Shown here piece by piece: positions 22,435 to 29,870 of a DNA stretch of 38,882 bases. The position numbers and the translations under genes are program-made. Numbering within the stretch: position 1 is the stretch's first letter; the number at the start of each line of letters is the position of its first letter. The DNA comes from JAFLUQ01 sp964537995 (GTDB lineage: Bacteria; Bacillota; Clostridia; UMGS1883): the NCBI GenBank assembly GCA_964537995.1, contig CAZICW010000011.1, positions 1 to 38,882 on the forward strand, written 5' to 3'. The notes below the pieces were generated by a model. That model worked only from the letters and a program-made list of their open reading frames with translations. It had not been told where the DNA came from and did no database searches.

Positions 22435-24843
22435 TTACTTTACAACCAGATTTACAAGCTTTCCCGGAACGGCTATTACCTTAACGACGTTTTTGCCTTC
22501 CGTAAGAGCCTTAACTCTTTCGTTTTCAAGGGCGATTGCTTCCAACGCGGGCTTATCCAGTCCCGCGGGAACCGTAAGCTTTTCCCTAACTTTTCCGTTA
22601 ATCTGGAGTACGATTTCTATTTCCTCATCAAGAGTTTTTTCTTCATCGTAGGACGGCCAGCTCTGCTCGTTAAGAACGCCTCCGAGCTTGCAGCTTTCCC
22701 ACATTTCCTCGGTTATATGCGGCGCGGTGGGATTTAGAAGAATCAGGAAGGGGCGCATTTCCGCCCTGGTTATCGATCCGAGTTTGTATATCTCGTTCAC
22801 AAAGGTCATCAGCGCGGCGATTGCCGTATTGAACTTCATGCGTTCAATATCGTTTGTAACCTTCTTTATGGTTTTATGGAGCAAGCCCTCGACTTCGGGA
22901 CGCACATCCTCGCTGTCCGTAAGCATTTCTCCCATGTTCCAAACTCTTTCCATAAACCTGTAGCAGCCCTTAACGCCGTTGGTTGACCAAGGCGTGGACT
23001 GGTCAAAGGCCCCAAGGAACATTTCATAGGTGCGCAGGGTATCGGCACCGTAGTTTTCGACAATATCGTCGGGATTGACGACATTGCCGCGGCTCTTGCT
23101 CATTTTTTCGCCGTTTTCGCCGAGTATCATGCCGTGGCTTGTGCGCTTCATATACGGTTCCTTCGTGGGAACAACTCCTATGTCGTAAAGGAACTTGTGC
23201 CAAAAGCGGGAGTAAAGCAGATGAAGCGTCGTATGCTCCATGCCGCCGTTGTACCAGTCTATCGGACTCCAGTAGGCAAGCTTTTCGGGGTCGGCGATAC
23301 AGCTGTCATTGTGAGGGTCGATATAGCGCAGGAAGTACCAACTGCTGCCCGCCCACTGCGGCATGGTGTCGGTTTCGCGCTTCGCGGGCTTTCCGCAGCG
23401 CGGACAGGTTGTGTTTACCCATTCGGTTATCTTCGCGAGCGGCGATTCGCCGTCATCGGTAGGCTCGTAGCTTTCAACATTGGGAAGCTCCAGAGGAAGC
23501 TCCTCCTCCGGCACGGGAACCCAGCCGCAGTCGTCGCAGTACACAAGCGGAATCGGCTCGCCCCAATAGCGCTGACGGCTGAACACCCAGTCGCGGAGCT
23601 TGTAGTTGACCTTGCGTCTGCCCTTCCCCTCCGCTTCGAGAAGGTCAATCATTTTCTTTATGGCGTCCTTGCAGGAAAGACCGTCCAGCGGGCCGCTGTT
23701 TACCATTGTTCCGCTGCGAACATCGGTATACGCCTGTTCGTTTACGTCAACGTCGCAATCAACCACCTTTATAATAGGCAGATTGAATTTTTTCGCAAAA
23801 TCCCAGTCGCGCTCATCATGAGCGGGAACAGCCATAATTGCGCCCGTACCGTATGTCATGAGAACATAGTCGGAAATCCACACGGGAATTTCCTTTCCGT
23901 TGACGGGATTTATCGCCGTTATCCCCTTAAGCTGCGCACCCGTCTTATCCTTGACAAGCTCTGTGCGCTCAAATTCGCTTTTCTTCGCCGCGCTTTCGCG
24001 GTACGCCGCGACCTCGTCCCTGTTTTCGAGCGTGTCTAAATACTTATCAACCAAGGGATGCTCCGGCGAAAGCACCATATATGTCGCGCCGTAGAGAGTA
24101 TCGGGGCGCGTGGTATAGACCGTTACAACCTCGCCGTTGTTCAGCCTGAAATCCACCTCGGCGCCCTCGCTTCTGCCGATCCAGTTTTTCTGCTGTATTT
24201 TCACCTTCTCGATGTAGTCCAAATCGTCCAAATCATCAATAAGGCGCTGGGCATATTCGGTTATTCTCAGCATCCACTGGCTTTTGCGCTTTTGCACAAC
24301 CTCGCTGCCGCAGCGCTCGCATACGCCGTTGACGACCTCCTCATTGGCAAGACCGCATTTGCAGCCCGTACACCAATTTATGGGCATCTCCTGCTTATAC
24401 GCCAATCCTTTTTCAAACATTTTAAGGAAAATCCATTGCGTCCACTTATAATAATTCGGATCGGTCGTGTTTATTTCCCTGTCCCAGTCAAAGGAAAAGC
24501 CTATGCTTTTAAGCTGACGCTTGAAATTTTTGATATTTTCGCTTGTAACCGAAGCCGGATGCACCTTATTTTTTATTGCGTAATTTTCCGTCGGCAGCCC
24601 GAAAGCATCCCAGCCCATCGGATAGAGAACGTTGTAGCCCTCCATTCTGCGCTTTCTCGCCACAATATCAAGAGCGGTGTAGCTTCTGGGATGACCGACG
24701 TGAAGTCCCTGCCCGCTGGGATACGGAAATTCCACAAGCCCGTAAAACTTGGGCTTGGAAAAGTCGTCTCCGGCAGCGAAGGTTTTATGCTTTTCCCAAT
24801 ACTCCTGCCACTTTGCTTCTATTTCCTTATAATTATATTCCAT
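22435..24843 (-). CDS. leuS: leucyl-tRNA synthetase
   Basis: Class Ia aminoacyl-tRNA synthetase, 802 residues. The HIGH-type motif is HVGH (48-51) and KMSKS is at 580-584. A CP1 editing domain with TYGTGAIMAVPAHDERD (near 325-340) should remove mischarged amino acids. Cysteine pairs for zinc occur around CTGCKCG and CERCG. It lies 23 nt after rsfS in the same operon; there is no room for a T-box leader, so leuS here seems to depend on the operon promoter. Confidence 0.98.
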   Translation of the reverse strand: MEYNYKEIEAKWQEYWEKHKTFAAGDDFSKPKFYGLVEFPYPSGQGLHVGHPRSYTALDIVARKRRMEGYNVLYPMGWDAFGLPTENYAIKNKVHPASVTSENIKNFKRQLKSIGFSFDWDREINTTDPNYYKWTQWIFLKMFEKGLAYKQEMPINWCTGCKCGLANEEVVNGVCERCGSEVVQKRKSQWMLRITEYAQRLIDDLDDLDYIEKVKIQQKNWIGRSEGAEVDFRLNNGEVVTVYTTRPDTLYGATYMVLSPEHPLVDKYLDTLENRDEVAAYRESAAKKSEFERTELVKDKTGAQLKGITAINPVNGKEIPVWISDYVLMTYGTGAIMAVPAHDERDWDFAKKFNLPIIKVVDCDVDVNEQAYTDVRSGTMVNSGPLDGLSCKDAIKKMIDLLEAEGKGRRKVNYKLRDWVFSRQRYWGEPIPLVYCDDCGWVPVPEEELPLELPNVESYEPTDDGESPLAKITEWVNTTCPRCGKPAKRETDTMPQWAGSSWYFLRYIDPHNDSCIADPEKLAYWSPIDWYNGGMEHTTLHLLYSRFWHKFLYDIGVVPTKEPYMKRTSHGMILGENGEKMSKSRGNVVNPDDIVENYGADTLRTYEMFLGAFDQSTPWSTNGVKGCYRFMERVWNMGEMLTDSEDVRPEVEGLLHKTIKKVTNDIERMKFNTAIAALMTFVNEIYKLGSITRAEMRPFLILLNPTAPHITEEMWESCKLGGVLNEQSWPSYDEEKTLDEEIEIVLQINGKVREKLTVPAGLDKPALEAIALENERVKALTEGKNVVKVIAVPGKLVNLVVK

Positions 24844-24867
24844 CTCCGTCTTATCCTTTCCGTTTTA

Positions 24868-25227
24868 TCAGTTTTCCGTAAGCAATCCGCCTATATCAAC
24901 GGCGGGAGCATCGTTCCAAAGCCGCTCAAGGTCATAAAATTCACGAGTTTTCGCCGTAAACACATGGAGAATGACCCCGCCGAAGTCAAGCAGGATCCAG
25001 CCGCTCTCATTCTTCCCCTCAACCTTCAGAGGATATTCGCCCTTTTCAGCCATTTTATCCCGCACCTCGTCGGCAAGAGCGCGCAGCTGCGTCAGACTTC
25101 CCGCCGTGCAGATTACAAAATATTCGGCGATTATGGTCTTTTCCTCAACCCGTATAACGGAAATATCTCCCGCCTTTTTTGCGTCGAGAATTTTCACCAG
25201 CTCGGTCATTTTCTCTTTTTCGTTCAA
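24868..25227 (-). CDS. rsfS: ribosomal silencing factor RsfS
   Basis: Protein of 119 residues of the Iojap/RsfS family, which binds L14 of the large ribosomal subunit and blocks subunit joining under poor growth conditions. Family pattern seen: KAGDISVIRVEEKTIIAEYFVICTAGS and the C-terminal GWILLDFGGVILHVF, then FYDLERLW. Its start overlaps the yqeK stop by 4 nt, the usual order. Confidence 0.95.
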   Translation of the reverse strand: MNEKEKMTELVKILDAKKAGDISVIRVEEKTIIAEYFVICTAGSLTQLRALADEVRDKMAEKGEYPLKVEGKNESGWILLDFGGVILHVFTAKTREFYDLERLWNDAPAVDIGGLLTEN

Positions 25228-25799
25228 GATTTTTTCCTCCTGTTTTCAATGAGATAGTTGCGGGCGAAAACCGAATTCGGATGAATAAGGCTTCCCTTTT
25301 TGATAACGTGCGTGATTGAACTGTCTATGGCAAATATAAGCGCGCCGTCAATGTCGGTTTTTACCGTTTCCCGAAGCATGGCGGACTGCGCAAGATCGCG
25401 GCTCGGCTCCGTCATATCGGCTATGTAAATCAACTTCTCGAGCGGGGTCATATCGGATTTCGCCGTCGTATGAAAATATATCGCGCTCAGGATTTCGGGA
25501 TCGTCGATTCCGTAGTCCTCCTTGGCGACGGTCGCTCCGAGGAAGGCATGGATAAGCACCTTCTCCGTTTTGCAGTACGGGTCAAGAACGACGCCGTATT
25601 TTTCGCAGTAGCTGTTTACCTGCTCGTCCGTAAAATTTTTCGCGCAGTCGTGCAGCAGCCCCGCAATATATGCCTTTTCCCCGTCAACGCCGAAAAGCGG
25701 AGCAAGCCGCCTTGCTTCGTCGGCAACTCCGAGGCTGTGCCTGAACCTGTGTTCGCTCTGTGTCAGACGCAGGCGTTCAATCATTTCTTCAGCCGTCAT
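25224..25799 (-). CDS. yqeK: YqeK-type HD-domain nucleotide phosphohydrolase
   Basis: HD-superfamily metalloenzyme of 191 residues; characterised YqeK enzymes hydrolyse Ap4A symmetrically to ADP. Metal ligands visible are His21 (RHSLGV), the HD pair His50-Asp51 in LLHDCAKN, and a later HAFLGA with H-x-x-T further on. The start has GAGAGG upstream and follows the nadD stop with no gap. Position between nadD and rsfS is standard for Firmicutes. Confidence 0.92.
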   Translation of the reverse strand: MTAEEMIERLRLTQSEHRFRHSLGVADEARRLAPLFGVDGEKAYIAGLLHDCAKNFTDEQVNSYCEKYGVVLDPYCKTEKVLIHAFLGATVAKEDYGIDDPEILSAIYFHTTAKSDMTPLEKLIYIADMTEPSRDLAQSAMLRETVKTDIDGALIFAIDSSITHVIKKGSLIHPNSVFARNYLIENRRKKS

Positions 25800-26366
25800 T
25801 TACGCACCTCTCTTGTACAGATTATGCTCCAATATATATTCCTCCACCGCCCTCGGAACATAGCCGCCGACATCCAGTCCGCGGCAAAGTCTTTCCCGAA
25901 GCTCGGTGCTTGAAACATCGACCTTTTCGACGTTAAGCAATATCGCGGGAGGCTCGACCCTGACACATTCGCCGCTTCTCGGATACACCGCCAGTGTCGC
26001 GGCGGCAGTTATGCGTTCGGGACAAAACCAAGTGTGAAAATCGCGGTAGGAGTCGCCTCCTATAATGAAAAACAGCTCGTCGTCCGGACATTTTTCCCTG
26101 AACGCCTCAACCGTAACGGCGCTGTATGAAACTCCTCCGCGTTCGCCTTCGTAGCGGCTGACCTCGCAGTCCGTATCCGCAAGGGCAAGCCGCGCCATAT
26201 TATATCTGTCCTCGTAGCCCGCGCCGAAGCCGTTTTTGTGCGGAGCGTTCCACGTCGGAATGACAATCAGGCGGTCAAGCCTCAGCTCTGTCCTTGCCGC
26301 GCGGCAAATTGCCAAATGCCCGTTGTGGAAGGGGTCGAAGGCTCCGCCGAAAAGACCCGTTCTCAT
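25800..26366 (-). CDS. nadD: nicotinate-nucleotide adenylyltransferase
   Basis: Adenylates nicotinate mononucleotide in NAD synthesis. The 188-residue protein shows GLFGGAFDPFHNGH with the HxGH catalytic motif at 14-17, and the C-terminal SSTELRERL matches the ISSTxIR motif. It overlaps the yhbY stop by 4 nt, implying translational coupling. Confidence 0.96.
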   Translation of the reverse strand: MRTGLFGGAFDPFHNGHLAICRAARTELRLDRLIVIPTWNAPHKNGFGAGYEDRYNMARLALADTDCEVSRYEGERGGVSYSAVTVEAFREKCPDDELFFIIGGDSYRDFHTWFCPERITAAATLAVYPRSGECVRVEPPAILLNVEKVDVSSTELRERLCRGLDVGGYVPRAVEEYILEHNLYKRGA

Positions 26367-26665
26367 AAGCCGGAGCGCGGAAGCTCTATTTCCTTGTTTT
26401 CCCTGCTCTCACGGTAGATTATCAGCTTATTTCCTATGCACTGAACCGGCTCGGCTCCGACTGCGGCGCAAAGCTCGTCGCAGACCTCGCGCGCGCTTGA
26501 AAGCGCGGTTTCCAAAACCGTCAGCTTTATTATTTCTCTGGCTTCAAGAGCGTCGTCAACCTGCTTTATCAGATTTTCGCCGATTCCGCCCTTCCCTACC
26601 TGAAGGATTGCGGGCTGAAGATGCCCGATTCCTCTTAAATATGCTCTTTGCTTAGATGTAAGCAT
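26363..26665 (-). CDS. yhbY: YhbY-type RNA-binding protein (CRM domain)
   Basis: Single CRM-domain protein of 100 residues associated with pre-50S particles in characterised relatives. The signature LRGIGHLQPAILQVGKGGI is at about 10-28, with the GxxG-type loop KGGIG. The start at 26665 is supported by AGGAGA; an extension to 26698 would overlap obg without a site. The gap to obg is only 10 nt, so it belongs to the ribosome-assembly operon. Confidence 0.92.
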   Translation of the reverse strand: MLTSKQRAYLRGIGHLQPAILQVGKGGIGENLIKQVDDALEAREIIKLTVLETALSSAREVCDELCAAVGAEPVQCIGNKLIIYRESRENKEIELPRSGL

Positions 26666-26675
26666 CAAAATTCTC

Positions 26676-27950
26676 CTATTCCGTAAATTCAAATTCAAGC
26701 CCGTACATACGCACGGAGTCTCCCTCGCCGCAGCCGCATTCGCGCAGAGCGTCGATTATTCCCTTCCGCCGCAGCGCGCGCTGGAAATAACGCATACTTT
26801 CCTCGTCCTCAAAATTTACTCCGCGCAGCAGCTTTTCAATGTACGGGCCTTCCGCGACATAGACCTCATTATCTCGCGAAACCGTAAACTCCGGCACGGC
26901 TTCCTGCTCCCCGATATATTCCGGCTCATACGGCGCGGGCGGTTCCAAACCATCCAGCACCGACGCCGTATAGCTTATAAGCTCTCGCACTCCGCGTCGG
27001 CTTGCCGCCGATATTTCAAAAAAGGGAAGTCCTTTTTCTTTTATATACGCCCTGAAATTTTCCAGGAGCGACGGATCGGTCAATATGTCAATCTTGTTTG
27101 CCGCGACAATTTGCGGTCGCTGCGCCAAAGTTTCGCTGTAGAGCGCAAGCTCGTTGTTTATTTTTTCAAAATCCTCAATCGGACTGCGTCCCTCAATTCC
27201 GCTTACGTCAACCACATGGATTATCAGTCTTGTCCGTTCTATGTGGCGGAGGAATTTATCTCCCAGCCCAACTCCCTCATGGGCGCCTTCGATAAGACCG
27301 GGTATGTCGGCAAGGACAAAGCTCCTTCCTTCGCCCGCGTCAACCACGCCGAGGTTCGGCTCAAGGGTTGTAAAGCGATAGTTCGCTATTTTCGGGCGCG
27401 CGTCGCTGACAACCGACAGCAGCGTCGATTTTCCGACGTTCGGGAAGCCCGCAAGCCCGACATCCGCAAGCAGCTTAAGCTCCAGCACGACGTCTCTTTC
27501 CTGTCCGGGGGTTCCGTTTTTGGCAAATTTCGGAGCCTGCCTTGTCGGAGTCGCGAAACGGGCGTTGCCCCAGCCGCCGCTGCCGCCTTTTGCGGCTGTA
27601 AATTCCTCGTCCGGCTCGGACATATCCTTAATTATCTTTCCCGTTTCCTTGTCGCGGATTATTGTTCCGGCAGGGAGCGGTACAATCAAATCCTCGCCTT
27701 TTTTGCCGGAGCGGTTCCGCGCCCCGCCGTCGCCGCCGTTCTGCGCCCGATAGCTTTTGCGATAGCGAAAATCCGTAAGCGTCGTAAGACCCTTGTCCGC
27801 CCTGAATATTATATTTCCGCCGTCGCCGCCGTCGCCGCCGTCGGGTCCGCCGGCAGCGACGTATTTTTCGCGGCGGAAGGAAACAAGCCCGTTTCCGCCG
27901 TTTCCCGCTTTTATATGAATTTCGGCGACGTCAACAAATCCCGAAGCCAT
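26676..27950 (-). CDS. obg: Obg/CgtA GTPase
   Basis: Essential GTPase of 50S assembly and stress signalling. In 424 residues the order is: glycine-rich Obg fold (1-158, with GGDGGDGGNIIF), G domain with G1 GFPNVGKST (168-176), G3 DIPG, G4 NKID, G5 SAAS, and a C-terminal OCT domain (about 345-424) which Firmicutes Obg usually has. GGGAGGGCGG precedes the ATG. First gene of the seven-gene operon ending in thrC. Confidence 0.97.
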   Translation of the reverse strand: MASGFVDVAEIHIKAGNGGNGLVSFRREKYVAAGGPDGGDGGDGGNIIFRADKGLTTLTDFRYRKSYRAQNGGDGGARNRSGKKGEDLIVPLPAGTIIRDKETGKIIKDMSEPDEEFTAAKGGSGGWGNARFATPTRQAPKFAKNGTPGQERDVVLELKLLADVGLAGFPNVGKSTLLSVVSDARPKIANYRFTTLEPNLGVVDAGEGRSFVLADIPGLIEGAHEGVGLGDKFLRHIERTRLIIHVVDVSGIEGRSPIEDFEKINNELALYSETLAQRPQIVAANKIDILTDPSLLENFRAYIKEKGLPFFEISAASRRGVRELISYTASVLDGLEPPAPYEPEYIGEQEAVPEFTVSRDNEVYVAEGPYIEKLLRGVNFEDEESMRYFQRALRRKGIIDALRECGCGEGDSVRMYGLEFEFTE

Positions 27951-28004
27951 TCTTCCGCCCTCCCTTTTGCCTTTAACCGAAAAAACCTGCTTTACTGTCT
28001 ATTT

Positions 28005-28033
28005 ATCATACTACATTATTCCCCGAAAGTCAA
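28005..28033 (-). promoter_or_regulatory. sigma-A promoter of the obg operon
   Basis: Minus strand TTGACT (28028-28033), 17-nt spacer, TATGAT (28005-28010). Start expected near 27998, giving a leader of about 48 nt. No other promoter is evident down to thrC. Confidence 0.87.
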
Positions 28034-28069
28034 GCAAAAAATACAGGTTCTCCGCAAGTCTGCCGAAAA

Positions 28070-28381
28070 TCAGTCCCACTCGACATAGCCGTAGTTCCAG
28101 GAAAGCAGTCCGCCGAAATCGTACACGTTCTCATAACCCTTTTCGTCAAGATATTCCGCCGCCAGAGCGCTGCTCCTTCCGCTGCGGCAGCAAACCAGAA
28201 TTTCAGCCGTTTTGTCGGGAAGCTCGTCAAGCCGCCTGTCCAGCTCGTCCACCGGAATGCATACGGAATTTTCAATGTGACCCAAGACGTATTCGTCCTC
28301 CGTGCGCACATCGAGAATTATACAGTTCGGCGAAGAATCCATTATGCGCTTTGCTTCGTCCTGACTTATTTTTTTGTACAT
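28070..28381 (-). CDS. single-domain rhodanese-like protein
   Basis: Sulfur-carrier/thiosulfate transferase-like protein of 103 residues. The active loop is CRSGRS with catalytic-type Cys65 (preceded by another cysteine). An N-terminal LDVRTEDEYVLGHIENSVCIP is the standard CH2A-type motif. The start at 28381 is chosen because the family begins there and GGTGATAGG precedes it; an in-frame extension to 28489 would run over the promoter. It is separate from the obg operon. Physiological acceptor unknown. Confidence 0.9.
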   Translation of the reverse strand: MYKKISQDEAKRIMDSSPNCIILDVRTEDEYVLGHIENSVCIPVDELDRRLDELPDKTAEILVCCRSGRSSALAAEYLDEKGYENVYDFGGLLSWNYGYVEWD

Positions 28382-28397
28382 ACCTATCACCGCGTTT

Positions 28398-28426
28398 ATT
28401 ATATCATTGCGGGAATAAAAATGCAA
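28398..28426 (-). promoter_or_regulatory. predicted promoter of the rhodanese gene
   Basis: Minus strand TTGCAT (28421-28426), 17-nt spacer, TATAAT (28398-28403). The -10 is perfect and the -35 weak, the same combination as at gdhA. Confidence 0.6.
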
Positions 28427-28469
28427 TAGCGGACGGGAAAAAATCCCTCTGCCCCGCAAAGCTTCGATT

Positions 28470-28489
28470 TTGTCAATATATATTGACAA
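28470..28489. promoter_or_regulatory. perfect 20-bp palindrome, likely operator
   Basis: TTGTCAATAT followed directly by its reverse complement ATATTGACAA. The right arm contains the -35 hexamer of the divergent plus-strand promoter, which is a typical repressor-site position. It lies between the rhodanese and the ybaK-mscS-DMT operon. The regulator is not in the window as far as I can see. Confidence 0.7.
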
Positions 28490-28511
28490 TTCGGCGTAAA
28501 AGTGGTATGAT
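28483..28511 (+). promoter_or_regulatory. sigma-A promoter of the ybaK-mscS-DMT operon
   Basis: TTGACA (28483-28488, perfect), 17-nt spacer, TATGAT (28506-28511, five of six). The -35 is embedded in the palindrome at 28470-28489. Confidence 0.87.
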
Positions 28512-28558
28512 TAAAATTACAAAAACGAAGAAAACTAATTGCGGGGAGGCGGATGCGG

Positions 28559-29047
28559 ATGAACAAAACCAACGCTGTACGGCTTCTGGACAAGGCAAAG
28601 CTGAAATACAAAACGCGGGAGTACGCTGTGGACGAAAGCGATCTCAGCGGCTTACACGTTGCCGAGCAAATCGGGGAAAATCCCTCTGCGGTTTTCAAAA
28701 CCCTTGTGGCAAGGGGCGAAAAAAAGGGAATCTGCGTGTTCTGCATACCCGTAAACAGGGAAATCGACCTGAAAAAAGCGGCAAGGGCGATCGGCGACAA
28801 AAGACTGGAAATGGTTCATGTGAAGGAGCTGCTCGGTCTTACGGGCTATATCAGAGGCGGCTGCAGTCCGATAGGAATGAAGAAAAAATATCCGACATAT
28901 TTCCACCTTTCGGCTCTCGAATTTAACGAAATTGCCGTGAGCGCGGGAGTTCGCGGCTGCCAGCTTATACTGTCGCCGCAAGAGCTTATCGCCTTTGTCG
29001 GAGCGGAAACCGCGGATTTATGTGTTAAGGAGCTGACAGAGCAATGA
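28559..29047 (+). CDS. ybaK: YbaK-type Cys-tRNA(Pro) deacylase
   Basis: Trans-editing protein of 162 residues that in characterised relatives hydrolyses Cys-tRNA(Pro) misformed by prolyl-tRNA synthetase. The Lys of VFKTLVA (near 47) and the GGCSPIGMKKK stretch (near 100-110) fit the family active site. The ATG at 28559 has GGGGAGG at about 9 nt; the ATG at 28553 is too close. The start codon of the MscS gene overlaps its stop by 4 nt. Confidence 0.92.
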   Translation: MNKTNAVRLLDKAKLKYKTREYAVDESDLSGLHVAEQIGENPSAVFKTLVARGEKKGICVFCIPVNREIDLKKAARAIGDKRLEMVHVKELLGLTGYIRGGCSPIGMKKKYPTYFHLSALEFNEIAVSAGVRGCQLILSPQELIAFVGAETADLCVKELTEQ

Positions 29048-29865
29048 AAGAGCTGATTGAAAAATTTACGGACAATCCCTCTCTTGCCGAGCTGATAAGC
29101 CGATTAATTGTTTTTGCCGTGGAAATTTTCGTGGCATACGCGGTATGGCGGCTTTGCAAGGCGGGAATAAAAAACTACAAAGAAAGAAACAAGCAAAGCG
29201 CCCGCGCCGATACGATTTCCGGAATAGCCGGAAGCACGGCGCGCTATCTGATATACTTTTTTGCTTCCGTCGCCGCCTTGCAGACGCTGTTCGGAATAAA
29301 TCTGATGTCGGTGCTGGCCGCGGCGGGAGTTGTCGGAATAGCCGTCGCTTTCGGAGCGCAGAGCATCGTCGAGGACGTTCTTACGGGGTTTTTTATAATT
29401 TTCGAGGGTAAGTTTGAGGTCGGCGATCTTGTGAAAATCAACGATTTTACGGGCAACGTGGAAAGCATAACTCTCCGGTGTACAACCCTTCGGAATTATA
29501 TGGGCGATGTATACATAATTTCCAACGGGTCAATCGGAACCGTGCTGAATTATCAGAAGGGAGGACGTTCTCTTTCGATGGACGTTCAGATTGCCTACGA
29601 AAGCGACATCGACACGGCAATTGCCGTGCTGAAGGATTGCTGCAAAAAGGCGGAGGAAGAGCTTTCGGAAATAAACGGCTCGCCTGAGGTTCTGGGCGTT
29701 GTCGCCTTGGCGGAGAGCGGCGTTAAAATCAGAGTGCTTCTTCCCTGCGTTGTGGGAGGGCAGTTTGCCCTTGAGCGCGAAATGCTGCGCAGGATAAAAT
29801 ATGCGTTCGATGAAAACGGAATTGAAATTCCGTACAATAAGGTAGTTATAGTGAATAAGGACTGA
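29044..29865 (+). CDS. MscS-family mechanosensitive channel
   Basis: Small-conductance mechanosensitive channel subunit of 273 residues, which opens under osmotic downshock. Three transmembrane segments are visible (about 18-37, 60-80, 84-110); the third contains VVGIAVAFGAQSIVEDVLTG, the pore-lining helix pattern, and is followed by FEGKFEVGDLVKI, the start of the soluble beta domain. The start overlaps the deacylase stop by ATGA. The DMT gene follows after 5 nt. Confidence 0.95.
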   Translation: MKELIEKFTDNPSLAELISRLIVFAVEIFVAYAVWRLCKAGIKNYKERNKQSARADTISGIAGSTARYLIYFFASVAALQTLFGINLMSVLAAAGVVGIAVAFGAQSIVEDVLTGFFIIFEGKFEVGDLVKINDFTGNVESITLRCTTLRNYMGDVYIISNGSIGTVLNYQKGGRSLSMDVQIAYESDIDTAIAVLKDCCKKAEEELSEINGSPEVLGVVALAESGVKIRVLLPCVVGGQFALEREMLRRIKYAFDENGIEIPYNKVVIVNKD

Positions 29866-29870
29866 AACAA

